In this document: positions 28,605 through 36,814 of the stretch, piece by piece
Layout of the letters: every line of letters starts with the position of its first letter
Position numbering within the stretch: position 1 is the first letter of the stretch
Assembly: GCF_014650595.1 (NCBI RefSeq)
Contig: NZ_BMVG01000001.1
Location: 248,001 to 312,000, forward strand
Source: Streptomyces alanosinicus
GTDB lineage: Bacteria > Actinomycetota > Actinomycetes > Streptomycetales > Streptomycetaceae
Direction: 5' to 3'
DNA length: 64,000 nt
Program-made: the position numbers and the translations under genes
The notes under the pieces: model-generated
The model's database searches: none
What the model was told of the DNA's origin: nothing
What the model saw: the letters and a program-made list of their open reading frames with translations, nothing else

Positions 28605-28640
28605 CTAAGCACTTACTTACTAAGTCGGCACTTACTGGAC
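28605..28640. promoter_or_regulatory. A/T-rich repeat block in the divergent region before bacterioferritin
   Basis: A short A/T-rich island contains the imperfect palindrome ACTTA-CTTAC-TAAGT (28611-28625) and a direct repeat GCACTTACT (28609-28617 and 28628-28636). It lies 68-100 bp upstream of the bacterioferritin ATG and ~75 bp from the divergent gene. It may be an operator, but no regulator can be named. Confidence 0.4.
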
Positions 28641-28707
28641 GATCTTCGTCCCCGATGCAATCATGCGGCCGCGTACCCCCCGTTTCCGTGTGGAAGGAGC
28701 CGCTGCG

Positions 28708-29190
28708 ATGCAGGGCGACCCCGAGGTCATCGAGTTCCTCAACGAGCAGCTCACCGGCGAGCTGACCGCGATCAACCAGTACTTCCTGCACGCGAAGATG
28801 CAGGAGAACTTCGGCTGGTACAAGCTCGCCAAGTACACGCGGCACGAGTCCTTCGACGAGATGAAGCACGCGGAGGTGCTCACCGACCGGATCCTGTTCC
28901 TGGAGGGGCTGCCCAACTACCAGCGGCTCTTCCATGTCCGCGTCGGGCAGACGGTGAAGGAGATGTTCGAGGCCGACCGGCAGATCGAGGTGGAGGCGAT
29001 CGACCGGCTGAAGCGGGGCATCAAGGTGATGCGCGAGAAGGGCGACATCACGTCCGCCAACATCTTCGAGGACATCCTCGCCGACGAGGAGAACCACATC
29101 GACTATCTCGACACGCAGCTGGAGCTGGTGGAGAAGCTCGGCGAGGCGCTCTACATCTCCCAGATCATCGAGCAGCCCGAGAGCAGCTGA
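28708..29190 (+). CDS. bfr: Bacterioferritin
   Basis: Haem-containing iron-storage protein forming a 24-subunit shell; oxidises Fe(II) and stores Fe(III). The 160-residue product has all ferroxidase ligands in place: Glu18, Glu51, His54, Glu94, Glu127 and His130, plus Met52 for intersubunit haem. ATG 28708 has AAGGAG upstream. Its convergent neighbour is bacterioferritin-associated ferredoxin, which releases the stored iron. No iron box is visible directly upstream of bfr; one lies in front of bfd instead, fitting opposite regulation of storage and release. Confidence 0.97.
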   Translation: MQGDPEVIEFLNEQLTGELTAINQYFLHAKMQENFGWYKLAKYTRHESFDEMKHAEVLTDRILFLEGLPNYQRLFHVRVGQTVKEMFEADRQIEVEAIDRLKRGIKVMREKGDITSANIFEDILADEENHIDYLDTQLELVEKLGEALYISQIIEQPESS

Positions 29191-29230
29191 CCCGAGAGCA
29201 GCCGACCCGGGAGGGCCGCCTCGGGAGCGG

Positions 29231-29473
29231 CTAGGCGGCCTCGTCCAGACCGACGGGGCCGGACAGCTCGGCGAGTACCGGCCTGCCCTGGTCGGCCAGC
29301 TCGCGGCGCGGGCAGGCGCCACGGCCCAGGATCGCCTGGATCCGGCGGACACACGAACCGCAGTCCGTGCCCGCCTTGCAGGCGGAGGCGATCTGGCGGG
29401 GGGTGCAGGCGCCGTCCTCCGCATGCCGCTTGACCTGGTCCTCGGTGATGCCGAAGCAGCTGCAGACGTACAC
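29231..29473 (-). CDS. bfd: Bacterioferritin-associated ferredoxin (2Fe-2S)
   Basis: Small [2Fe-2S] protein of 80 residues that donates electrons to bacterioferritin to mobilise iron. The cluster ligands are Cys4, Cys6, Cys38 and Cys41 in the Bfd pattern (VCSCFGIT near the start, then GTDCGSCVRRIQ). GTG 29473 has GGGAGGTG at good distance. A DmdR/IdeR-type iron box 47 bp upstream (29520-29538) predicts repression when iron is plentiful. It converges on bfr with a 40-bp gap. Confidence 0.94.
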   Translation of the reverse strand: MYVCSCFGITEDQVKRHAEDGACTPRQIASACKAGTDCGSCVRRIQAILGRGACPRRELADQGRPVLAELSGPVGLDEAA

Positions 29474-29519
29474 GCGGATTCACCTCCCGACGGAGTCTCG
29501 GCGCCATCCCCTTGATCGG

Positions 29520-29538
29520 TGAGGCAAACCTAACCTTA
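29520..29538 (-). promoter_or_regulatory. Iron box (DmdR/IdeR operator) upstream of bfd
   Basis: Read on the minus strand the 19 bp are TAAGGTTAGGTTTGCCTCA. They match the actinobacterial DtxR/IdeR/DmdR consensus (TWAGGTTAGSCTWACCTWA) at 16 of 19 positions, with the left half perfect. The position, 47 bp before the bfd start, is where a promoter would lie. Confidence 0.85.
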
Positions 29539-29625
29539 CCCGCCGCACAGGGTCCGCAAAAGTGGGGAGGGGCGCGGATCGGATGTGATCCGCGCCCCAG
29601 AGCGTCCGGCTGTCCCCTGCGGGTC

Positions 29626-30978
29626 CTACTGGTCCCGGTACATCTCCGCGACCAGGAACGCCAGGTCCAGCGACTGGCTGCGGTTCAGCCGCGGGTCGCA
29701 GGCCGTCTCGTAGCGCTGGTGCAGATCGTCGACGAAGATCTCGTCGCCGCCGCCCACGCACTCGGTGACATCGTCGCCGGTCAGCTCCACATGGATGCCG
29801 CCCGGGTGGGTGCCGAGCCCCTTGTGGACCTCGAAGAAGCCCTTGACCTCGTCGAGCACGTCGTCGAAGCGGCGGGTCTTGTGCCCGGAGGCCGCCTCGA
29901 AGGTGTTGCCGTGCATCGGGTCGGTCACCCAGGCCACCGTCGCGCCGGACGCCGTGACCTTCTCCACCAGCTCGGGGAGCTTGTCGCGGATCTTGTCGGC
30001 GCCCATGCGGACGATGAAGGTCAGCCGGCCCGGCTCCCGCTCGGGGTCGAGGCGGTCGATGTACTTCAGCGCGTCCTCGGCCGTCGTCGCCGGGCCGAGC
30101 TTGATGCCGAGCGGGTTGCGGATCTTCGAGGCGAACTCGATGTGCGCCCCGTCCAGCTGCCGGGTGCGCTCGCCGATCCACACCATGTGCCCGGAGACGT
30201 CGTACAGCTTGCCGGTGCGCGAGTCGACCCGGGTCAGGGCGGACTCGTAGTCCAGCAGCAGCGCCTCGTGCGAGGAGAACAGCTCGACGGTCTTGAACTC
30301 CTCCGGGTCCGTGCCGCAGGCCCGCATGAAGTTCAGCGCGTTGTCGATCTCGCGGGCGAGCTGCTCGTAGCGCTGGCCCGACGGCGAGGTCTTCACGAAG
30401 TCCTGGTTCCAGGCATGCACCTGGCGCAGGTCGGCGTAGCCGCCGGTGGTGAAGGCGCGCACCAGGTTCAGCGTGGACGCCGAGGCGTTGTACATGCGCT
30501 TCAGGCGCTCGGGGTCCGGGATCCGGGACTCCGGAGTGAAGTCGAAGCCGTTGACGGAGTCGCCCCGGTACACCGGGAGGGTCACTCCGTCGCGGGTCTC
30601 CGTCGGCTTGGAGCGCGGCTTGGAGTACTGCCCGGCGATCCTGCCGACCTTCACCACGGGCACGGCGGCCGCGTAGGTGAGGACGGCACCCATCTGGAGC
30701 AGCGTCTTCAGCTTGTTGCGGATGTGGTCGGCGGACACGGCGTCGAAGGCCTCGGCGCAGTCGCCGCCCTGGAGGAGGAACGCCTCTCCCCTGGCGACGG
30801 CCGCCATCCGGGCGCGCAGCTGGTCGCACTCGCCCGCGAAGACGAGCGGCGGATACGACTCGAGGTCCGCGATCACTGCGCGCAGAGCCTCGGCGTCGGG
30901 GTACTCGGGCTGCTGCGCCGCGGGCAGGTTCCGCCAGGTGTTGCCAGCGCTCGCGCTGGTCTTAGCGTTCACGGTCAC
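29626..30978 (-). CDS. aroH: Class II 3-deoxy-7-phosphoheptulonate (DAHP) synthase
   Basis: First enzyme of the shikimate pathway: condenses PEP and erythrose 4-phosphate. The 450-residue product is the plant-like class II type. It starts TWRNLPAAQQPEYPD and contains PPLVFAGECDQLR, EAFLLQGGDCAEAF, KVGRIAGQYSKPRS, YDVSGHMVWIGERTRQLDGA, WVTDPMHGNTF and GTHPGGIHVELTGDDVTECV. The start can be GTG 30978 or GTG 30972; GAGGG sits better for the second, the first gives the usual MTVNAK N-terminus. Class II enzymes in actinobacteria are typically sensitive to aromatic amino acids. It lies 2.7 kb from trpEG, so two tryptophan-directed steps are close. Confidence 0.96.
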   Translation of the reverse strand: MTVNAKTSASAGNTWRNLPAAQQPEYPDAEALRAVIADLESYPPLVFAGECDQLRARMAAVARGEAFLLQGGDCAEAFDAVSADHIRNKLKTLLQMGAVLTYAAAVPVVKVGRIAGQYSKPRSKPTETRDGVTLPVYRGDSVNGFDFTPESRIPDPERLKRMYNASASTLNLVRAFTTGGYADLRQVHAWNQDFVKTSPSGQRYEQLAREIDNALNFMRACGTDPEEFKTVELFSSHEALLLDYESALTRVDSRTGKLYDVSGHMVWIGERTRQLDGAHIEFASKIRNPLGIKLGPATTAEDALKYIDRLDPEREPGRLTFIVRMGADKIRDKLPELVEKVTASGATVAWVTDPMHGNTFEAASGHKTRRFDDVLDEVKGFFEVHKGLGTHPGGIHVELTGDDVTECVGGGDEIFVDDLHQRYETACDPRLNRSQSLDLAFLVAEMYRDQ

Positions 30979-31059
30979 CCTCTACACATTACGGGGTGCG
31001 GTCACCGACCCCCTCATTCGCTCATCAAGTGAGACGCATCGTGACCGGATGTGGGAAAC

Positions 31060-31081
31060 GGGCCCCCGGGGGCGGGGGCCC
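31060..31081 (-). terminator. Hairpin after the DUF1906 gene
   Basis: 8-bp GGGCCCCC/GGGGGCCC stem (31060-31067 and 31074-31081) with a 6-nt loop, 44 bp past the stop of the minus-strand DUF1906 gene and ahead of aroH. Confidence 0.55.
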
Positions 31082-31124
31082 GTCGGTGCGGCCCGTCGGT
31101 GCGCAGGCCCGTCTCCGGCGGCGG

Positions 31125-33221
31125 TCAGCCGCAGTTGTGGGCCGCCGAGGTGCTGGACGCGACGACCACGTCCACCCCGGGGGCGGTCAGGTGGACGGCG
31201 TCGACCGTGAGGCCGCCGTCCGCCGTCCTGACCTGCTCGTTCACCACGAGCTTGACGCCCACGACCCCGAGATCGACGGATTCGTTCACGCTGCCGTCGA
31301 CCTTGACCGGGACACCGGCCACGGTGAGCGTGAGGTCCGTGCTGCCGGACACCGCGCCGCAGGTGCCGGTCGAGCCGGCCTTGATCCCGGACACCTTCAG
31401 GACGGGGAGCCCGGGCAGCCCGATCGTGGCCTCCTCCAGGGACGCCGTGGCGGTGGCGCTGCCGGGTCCGGCCTTGGTGTCGACCCGGGCACACAGCGTC
31501 TTCGAGGTGAGCACGACCGTGGTGAGGTCGGCCGTGCAGGGCGGGGCCGTGCCGCTCGCACCCGCGGTGCGCACGGTGCCCGTGTCGGGCGTCGGCGGGA
31601 CGGACACCACCGGCAGGCCGAGCAGCGAGACGTCGGCGGAGAGGCCGTAGGCCCGTCCGGTGACGTACCGGAGCCGCACGGTGGCGGTGGCCTCGGCGGG
31701 CAGGTAGCCGTCGTCGCCGGCGAAGGACACCTTGACCGGGACGGTCGCGTCGGCGTTCAGCGGGGCGTCGACCGAGGCGATGGCGCAGCTCGCCGCTCCC
31801 TGGGCGTCCGTGGTGCCGTCACAGGTCTGGGCGCCGAGCGCGAAGCTCACCTTCTTGCCGGCGACGGGTGCGCCGGCGTCGGTGGTGAGGGTCGCGGACA
31901 GCGTGGCCGGGGAGCCGTCGGAGACGGTCTTCGGGCCGGTGTGGGCGAGCTTGGTGGCCTTCTTCCGGGGCGGCGGAGGCGTACTGCCGGCGCCGACGTC
32001 CATGAAGTCGCGGTCGATGCCGATCCTGACGCCGCCGTGGGTCTCGTACAGATCACCCGCGTACTGGTGGACGCGCTGGTGGTCGGTCCACAGGCCGGCC
32101 GGGATCGCCGGGTCGTCGGTGGTCTCCCGGTTGTCCCAGCGGGCGGTGTCGATCACGTCCGGCAGCACGATCCGGCCGGCGGCCGCGACGAGGTCGGGGG
32201 TGAGGGACGCTCCGCCGCCGTAGGCACCGGAGCGGTAGCCGAGCGTGTGCAGCCGCTTGGTCCAGGCGTCGAGGTAGGCGAGCACCCGGGCGGTGTTGTC
32301 GCCTCCGCGCGGATAGTTCTCCATGTTCTCGTAGATCACCGAGCCCGCGTCGAGCCCCACCGCCTTCGCCTGCGCGACCGCGTCGTCGGCGGCCGCGGTG
32401 CCCTGCGGGACCGGGTCGGTGATGACCGAGCAGTGGCCGCCGCAGCTGCCCGAGTCGGCGGTGGCCTGCTTGCCGACGTAGATCGGCAGGAAGCGCCAGC
32501 CGTTCGTGTACTGGGTCCGCACCCACTGGGCGTCGAGGTTCGCCTGGGGGCAGCCGCGGTTCTCGCCGCCGATGTAGACGCCGACGGCGCCGTATCCGGA
32601 GGATCCCTTCCACGCGTCCATCGCCGCCTGGCCCGGGGCGGCGCAGGCGTCGAAGCCCTTGCCCTGGTACGAGGTCGCGTCGGCCGGGACGGCGAGCGCG
32701 GCCGGCGCGGCGGACGGTGCCGCGGTCCGCGCCGAGGCCGCCGGCAGCCCGGCACTGCCCAGCACCCGCTGGATCCCGGCGCGGTCACCGCCGTAGCCGG
32801 CCGTGACGGTGATGCCGGCGGCGGTCGCGCTGTACGTCCGGGAGGCGGGGTTCTCGGTGACGGTGATCCTGGTGGCGCCCGAGGGCCGCACGAGGAGCGC
32901 CTCGGTGCGGCCGGTCACGTCGGCGGGACAGTTCTGGCGGGCGCCGGGTGTGCCGAGGTACACGGCGTGCCGGTCGAAGCGGACGCAGGCGGCCGGATTC
33001 CTGTCGAGGTCGACGACCTTCCAGTCGGCGGGGACGGTGAACGCGTGCCCCCGGTAGTGGATCGTGGTGCCGCCGCCACGGGTGCCGGCCTGCGCGGTGG
33101 CGGCCTGTGCGGTGGCGAGCGGTGCGGCGCCGAGTGCCGCCGCGGTGGCGAGGACGGTCAGCGTGCGTACGGCGCGCCGTCCGAACCACGGATGCGGCCG
33201 TGGTGACAGTGATCTGGAAAT
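31125..33221 (-). CDS. Secreted DUF1906 (glycoside hydrolase-like) protein with apparent ATT start
   Basis: Exported protein of ~698 residues. A DUF1906 domain (Rv2525c-like, lysozyme-type TIM barrel) spans ~180-410: GKGFDACAAPGQAAMDAWKG, GVYIGGENRGC, WRFLPIYVGKQA, SVIYENMENYPRGGD. A proline hinge, an Ig-like repeat and a beta-rich C-terminus with four cysteines follow. In this frame no ATG, GTG or TTG exists between the stop at 33290-33288 and GTG 32963, which lies inside the mature sequence. A strong GGGAGGAG followed six bases later by ATT (33221-33219) opens a good signal peptide (RRAVRTLTVLATAAALGAAP), so I place the start there. A GTG 32963 start would lack any export signal. Confidence 0.83.
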   Translation of the reverse strand: MSRSLSPRPHPWFGRRAVRTLTVLATAAALGAAPLATAQAATAQAGTRGGGTTIHYRGHAFTVPADWKVVDLDRNPAACVRFDRHAVYLGTPGARQNCPADVTGRTEALLVRPSGATRITVTENPASRTYSATAAGITVTAGYGGDRAGIQRVLGSAGLPAASARTAAPSAAPAALAVPADATSYQGKGFDACAAPGQAAMDAWKGSSGYGAVGVYIGGENRGCPQANLDAQWVRTQYTNGWRFLPIYVGKQATADSGSCGGHCSVITDPVPQGTAAADDAVAQAKAVGLDAGSVIYENMENYPRGGDNTARVLAYLDAWTKRLHTLGYRSGAYGGGASLTPDLVAAAGRIVLPDVIDTARWDNRETTDDPAIPAGLWTDHQRVHQYAGDLYETHGGVRIGIDRDFMDVGAGSTPPPPRKKATKLAHTGPKTVSDGSPATLSATLTTDAGAPVAGKKVSFALGAQTCDGTTDAQGAASCAIASVDAPLNADATVPVKVSFAGDDGYLPAEATATVRLRYVTGRAYGLSADVSLLGLPVVSVPPTPDTGTVRTAGASGTAPPCTADLTTVVLTSKTLCARVDTKAGPGSATATASLEEATIGLPGLPVLKVSGIKAGSTGTCGAVSGSTDLTLTVAGVPVKVDGSVNESVDLGVVGVKLVVNEQVRTADGGLTVDAVHLTAPGVDVVVASSTSAAHNCG

Positions 33222-33488
33222 GACTTTCTCCTCCCCCGAGGGACGAAAGCGGTCCGGGGGAAGACTGAGAGTCAGATCGTGTACGCGTCAACAAATGGCG
33301 CTCAATTGCCGGTTTTTTCGGCCTACTTCCGTGTGCGGAGCCTCCGCACGCCCGGCGTGAGGGCCGTGTGGGCACGGCGTGAAACAGCGGGTCGCCAAAC
33401 GCGCGCGGGGCAGTTGAAAGCCTCCGGGAAGCGGGTGCCGGGCGGATGAACCCGCCGAGGCCTGACCGGATCGGGTAGGGTGCGGAAC

Positions 33489-33551
33489 ATGCTCGCGCAT
33501 TCGCCCATGAACCAGAACTGGTGGTGGACCGCTCATCCGGCGGCCCACTGA
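33489..33551 (+). CDS. trpL: Trp leader peptide
   Basis: 20-codon frame MLAHSPMNQNWWWTAHPAAH with three consecutive Trp codons (33519-33527), 98 bp upstream of trpEG. A second in-frame ATG at 33507 gives a 14-residue version. A leader of this kind and its role in attenuation of trpEG are known from Streptomyces venezuelae. Ribosome stalling at the Trp codons when charged tRNA-Trp is scarce should prevent the downstream terminator from forming. Confidence 0.9.
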   Translation: MLAHSPMNQNWWWTAHPAAH

Positions 33552-33571
33552 CTGCGCGTACCCAGACTTCG

Positions 33572-33598
33572 CGAAGGCCGCCCGAGGGGCGGCCTTCG
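33572..33598 (+). terminator. Attenuator hairpin of trpEG
   Basis: 11-bp perfect stem (33573-33583 and 33587-33597) closed by a GAG triloop, extendable by one C-G pair, 21 bp after the leader stop and ~50 bp before the trpEG ATG. It is followed by only a weak T-rich tract (GTGTTTCC). Confidence 0.85.
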
Positions 33599-33649
33599 GT
33601 GTTTCCAGGGCCGGGCCGTTCCTCCCACCGAGAAGAGGAACGAGAAACC

Positions 33650-35545
33650 ATGGACCTGACCCGACTGCTCGACGACGACCGCCCGTTCGCCCTTCTGCGC
33701 CGCCGCACACCGGGCCGCGAGCACGACACGGTCGAGCTGCTGCGCGGCCCCGTCACCGCCCACGACCGGCTGGCGGACCTGCCCGACGAGGGTCTCGCGC
33801 TGGTCCCGTTCCGGCAGATCCGCGAGCGCGGCTTCGACGTCCGCGACGACGGCACCCCGCTGCTGGTGCTGACCCCTGAGGAGTCGTACGAGATCCCGCT
33901 GGAGCAGGCCCTGGACCAGCTGCCCGGACACGAAGTCCGGGTCGAGGACGGCGCCTTCGACGTCGACGACGCGGCCTACGGCGAGATCGTCGCACGGGTG
34001 CTGGCGGAGGAGATCGGCCGGGGCGAGGGCGCGAACTTCGTGATCCGGCGCACCTACGAGGGCGCGATCCCGGGGTTCGGCCGGGCCGACGCGCTCGCGC
34101 TGTTCCGGCGGCTGCTGGCGGGTGAGCGGGGCGCGTACTGGACGTTCGTCGTGCATACCGGGGACCGGACACTGGTCGGGGCCAGCCCCGAGGTGCATGT
34201 GCGGATGTCCGGCGGGACGGTCGTGATGAACCCGATCAGCGGGACGTACCGGTATCCCACCGAGGGGCCGACCCCGGAGCATCTGCTCTCCTTCCTCGCC
34301 GACGGCAAGGAGATCGAGGAGCTGTCGATGGTCGTCGACGAGGAACTGAAGATGATGTGCACCGTCGGCGACATGGGCGGGGTGGTCGTCGGGCCGCGGC
34401 TGAAGGAGATGGCGCATCTCGCGCACACCGAGTACGAGCTGCGCGGAAAGTCCTCCCTGGACGCGCGGGAGGTGCTGAGGGAGACCATGTTCGCGGCGAC
34501 GGTGACCGGGTCGCCGGTGCAGAACGCGTGCCGGGTGATCGAGCGCCATGAGGTGGGCGGCCGGGGCTACTACGCGGGCGCTCTGGCGCTGCTCGGCCGG
34601 GACTCCGGCGGCGCCCAGACCCTCGACTCCCCCATTCTGATCCGCACCGCCGACATCGACGCCGAGGGACACGTGCGCGTCCCGGTCGGCGCCACGCTGG
34701 TGCGCGGCTCGGACCCGGCGGGCGAGGTCGCGGAGACACACGCGAAGGCGGCGGGGGTGCTGGCCGCCCTCGGGGTACGGCCGCCCCGGCCGCGAGCGCA
34801 GGGGGAGCGGCCCCGGCTGGCGGACGACCCGCGGGTGCGGGCGGCGCTGGACGGCCGGCGGGCCTCGCTCGCGCCCTTCTGGCTGCGGATGCAGGAGCCG
34901 GCGCAGGAGCTGACCGGCCATGCCCTCGTCGTCGACGGCGAGGACACCTTCACCGCGATGCTGGCGCATGTGCTGCGCTCGGGCGGCCTGGAGGTGACGG
35001 TACGGCGGTACGACGAGCCGGGGCTGCGGGCGGCCGTGCTCGCGCACGAGGGCCCGGTGGTGCTCGGCCCCGGACCCGGCGATCCGGCGGACCTCGCCGA
35101 CCCGAAGATGCGGTTCCTGCGCGAGCTGACGTCCACGCTGATCCGGGAGCGGCGGCACGGGGTGCTGGGCGTCTGCCTGGGCCATGAGCTGATCGCGGCC
35201 GAGCTGGGGCTGGACATCGTCCGCAAGGAGGTGCCGTACCAGGGGGCGCAGACCACGGTCGGCCTGTTCGGACGGGCCGAGACCGTCGGCTTCTACAACA
35301 GTTTCGTGGCCCGCTGCGACGACGAGGGCGCCCGGGAGCTGGCCGCGCACGGGGTGGAGGTGAGCCGGGCGGCCAATGGCGAGGTGCACGCGCTGCGCGG
35401 GCCCGGCTTCGCCGGCGTGCAGTTCCACCCCGAGTCGGTCCTCAGCCTGAACGGGGCCGCGGTGGTGCGGGAGCTGATCGGTCAGCTGCGCGGCACGAGC
35501 ACGTGCTCCGAGCGGCGACCGGCCCTAGGGCGTGTAGCGCCCTAG
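33650..35545 (+). CDS. trpEG: Anthranilate synthase, fused TrpE-TrpG
   Basis: Converts chorismate and glutamine to anthranilate, the committed step to tryptophan. The 631-residue protein has the chorismate-binding domain first (~100-420; MNPISGTYRYPTEGPTPEHL, EELSMVVDEELKMMCTVGDM) and the class I glutamine amidotransferase last (~440-625). The nucleophile Cys is in LGVCLGHELIAAELG and the His/Glu pair in VQFHPESVLSLNG. ATG 33650 has AGAAGAGGAACG upstream, and the leader peptide and attenuator precede it. The stop codon lies inside the right arm of the terminator (35543-35545). The fused form resembles Streptomyces trpEG and PhzE-type enzymes; the attenuator supports the tryptophan role. Confidence 0.96.
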   Translation: MDLTRLLDDDRPFALLRRRTPGREHDTVELLRGPVTAHDRLADLPDEGLALVPFRQIRERGFDVRDDGTPLLVLTPEESYEIPLEQALDQLPGHEVRVEDGAFDVDDAAYGEIVARVLAEEIGRGEGANFVIRRTYEGAIPGFGRADALALFRRLLAGERGAYWTFVVHTGDRTLVGASPEVHVRMSGGTVVMNPISGTYRYPTEGPTPEHLLSFLADGKEIEELSMVVDEELKMMCTVGDMGGVVVGPRLKEMAHLAHTEYELRGKSSLDAREVLRETMFAATVTGSPVQNACRVIERHEVGGRGYYAGALALLGRDSGGAQTLDSPILIRTADIDAEGHVRVPVGATLVRGSDPAGEVAETHAKAAGVLAALGVRPPRPRAQGERPRLADDPRVRAALDGRRASLAPFWLRMQEPAQELTGHALVVDGEDTFTAMLAHVLRSGGLEVTVRRYDEPGLRAAVLAHEGPVVLGPGPGDPADLADPKMRFLRELTSTLIRERRHGVLGVCLGHELIAAELGLDIVRKEVPYQGAQTTVGLFGRAETVGFYNSFVARCDDEGARELAAHGVEVSRAANGEVHALRGPGFAGVQFHPESVLSLNGAAVVRELIGQLRGTSTCSERRPALGRVAP

Positions 35546-35555
35546 GGCCGGTCGC
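35515..35555. terminator. Bidirectional terminator between trpEG and pfkA
   Basis: Perfect 18-bp inverted repeat (35515-35532 and 35538-35555) with a TGTAG loop. The trpEG coding sequence ends inside it, the TAG stop being at 35543-35545. Convergent pfkA ends at 35670, so the hairpin can serve both transcripts. Confidence 0.88.
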
Positions 35556-35669
35556 TTGGATCCTGTCGGTGTCGCGGGGCATGGACGAGCACCGGTGTCT
35601 GTCGCGCCGTCTGGGGGCTGTCGCCCCCAGACGGGCTGGATCGCCCACCGGCGCCGGGAACGGGCCCGC

Positions 35670-36698
35670 TCAGCCGAAGAAGACCCCGACCTCCTCGTAC
35701 AGCTTCGGATTCACCGTCTTCAGCTTGGCCGTGGCCTCGGCGAGGGGGACCCGGACGATGTCGGTGGAGCGCAGCGAGACCATCTTGCCGAAGTCCCCGT
35801 CGTGCACGCACTCGATGGCGTGCAGGCCGAAGCGGGTGGCGAGCCAGCGGTCGAAGGCGCTGGGCGTGCCGCCGCGCTGGACATGGCCGAGGACCGTGGT
35901 GCGCGCCTCCTTGCCGGTGCGCCTCTCGATCTCCTTGGCCAGCCACTCGCCGACCCCGGAGAGCCGGACGTGCCCGAAGGAGTCCAGCGAGCCGTCCTTG
36001 AGCACCATGTCGCCGTCCTTGGGCATGGCACCCTCGGCGACGACCACGATCGGCGCGTACGACGCCCGAAAGCGCGAGGTCACCCAGGCGCAGACCTGCT
36101 CGACGTCGAAGCGCTGCTCGGGGATGAGGATGGCGTTGGCGCCGCCGGCCAGCCCCGAGTGGATGGCGATCCAGCCGGCGTGCCGGCCCATCACCTCCAC
36201 GACCAGGACCCGCATATGGGACTCGGCGGTGGTGTGCAGCCGGTCGATGGCCTCGGTGGCGATGTTGACGGCGGTGTCGAAGCCGAAGGTGTAGTCGGTG
36301 GCCGACAGGTCGTTGTCGATCGTCTTGGGCACCCCGACGCAGGGCACCGCGTACTCGTCGGACAGCCGCGCGGCGACGCCCAGGGTGTCCTCGCCGCCGA
36401 TCGCGATGAGGGCCTGGACGTCCAGCTTGGCCAGGTTGTCCTTGATCCGGCGGATGCCGTTCTCGGCCTTGAGCGGGTTGGTCCGCGAGGAGCCGAGGAT
36501 GGTGCCGCCGCGGGGCAGGATGCCGCGCACCGCGGGGATGTCGAGACGGACGGTGTCGCCTTCGAGGGGACCGCGCCAGCCGTCCCGGAAGCCGACGAAG
36601 TCATAGCCGTATTCCTGCACGCCCTTGCGGACGATGCCCCGGATGACGGCATTGAGCCCGGGGCAGTCGCCGCCTCCGGTCAGTACTCCGACCCGCAT
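35670..36698 (-). CDS. pfkA: 6-phosphofructokinase
   Basis: Phosphorylates fructose 6-phosphate to the 1,6-bisphosphate. The 342-residue product starts MRVGVLTGGGDCPGLNAVIR; catalytic Asp128 is in PKTIDNDL, and MGRHAGWIAIHSGLAGGAN and GHVQRGGTPSAFDRWLATRF bind the sugar phosphate. At the phosphodonor site it has Asp104 (GGEDT) and Lys125, residues usually linked with pyrophosphate use. The Streptomyces coelicolor enzyme of this type has been reported as ATP-dependent, so donor choice should not be read from these residues alone. ATG 36698 has AAGGGA upstream. Confidence 0.95.
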   Translation of the reverse strand: MRVGVLTGGGDCPGLNAVIRGIVRKGVQEYGYDFVGFRDGWRGPLEGDTVRLDIPAVRGILPRGGTILGSSRTNPLKAENGIRRIKDNLAKLDVQALIAIGGEDTLGVAARLSDEYAVPCVGVPKTIDNDLSATDYTFGFDTAVNIATEAIDRLHTTAESHMRVLVVEVMGRHAGWIAIHSGLAGGANAILIPEQRFDVEQVCAWVTSRFRASYAPIVVVAEGAMPKDGDMVLKDGSLDSFGHVRLSGVGEWLAKEIERRTGKEARTTVLGHVQRGGTPSAFDRWLATRFGLHAIECVHDGDFGKMVSLRSTDIVRVPLAEATAKLKTVNPKLYEEVGVFFG

Positions 36699-36814
36699 GA
36701 AATGTCCCTTCGCCGCGGTTCCCTGACACTCGGTCACGCTAACGGTGACCCAGGTCACATCGGGAGAGGCGGGGCGGGTGATTTCGGCGCATTGCCGGAA
36801 TGCGCCTGGCAGCG

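Noticed and set aside
30979..31124. Possible tryptophan or aromatic leader peptide upstream of aroH
   Set aside because: Short minus-strand frames exist (for example ATGCGTCTCACTTGA) but contain no aromatic codon run and no paired attenuator hairpin.
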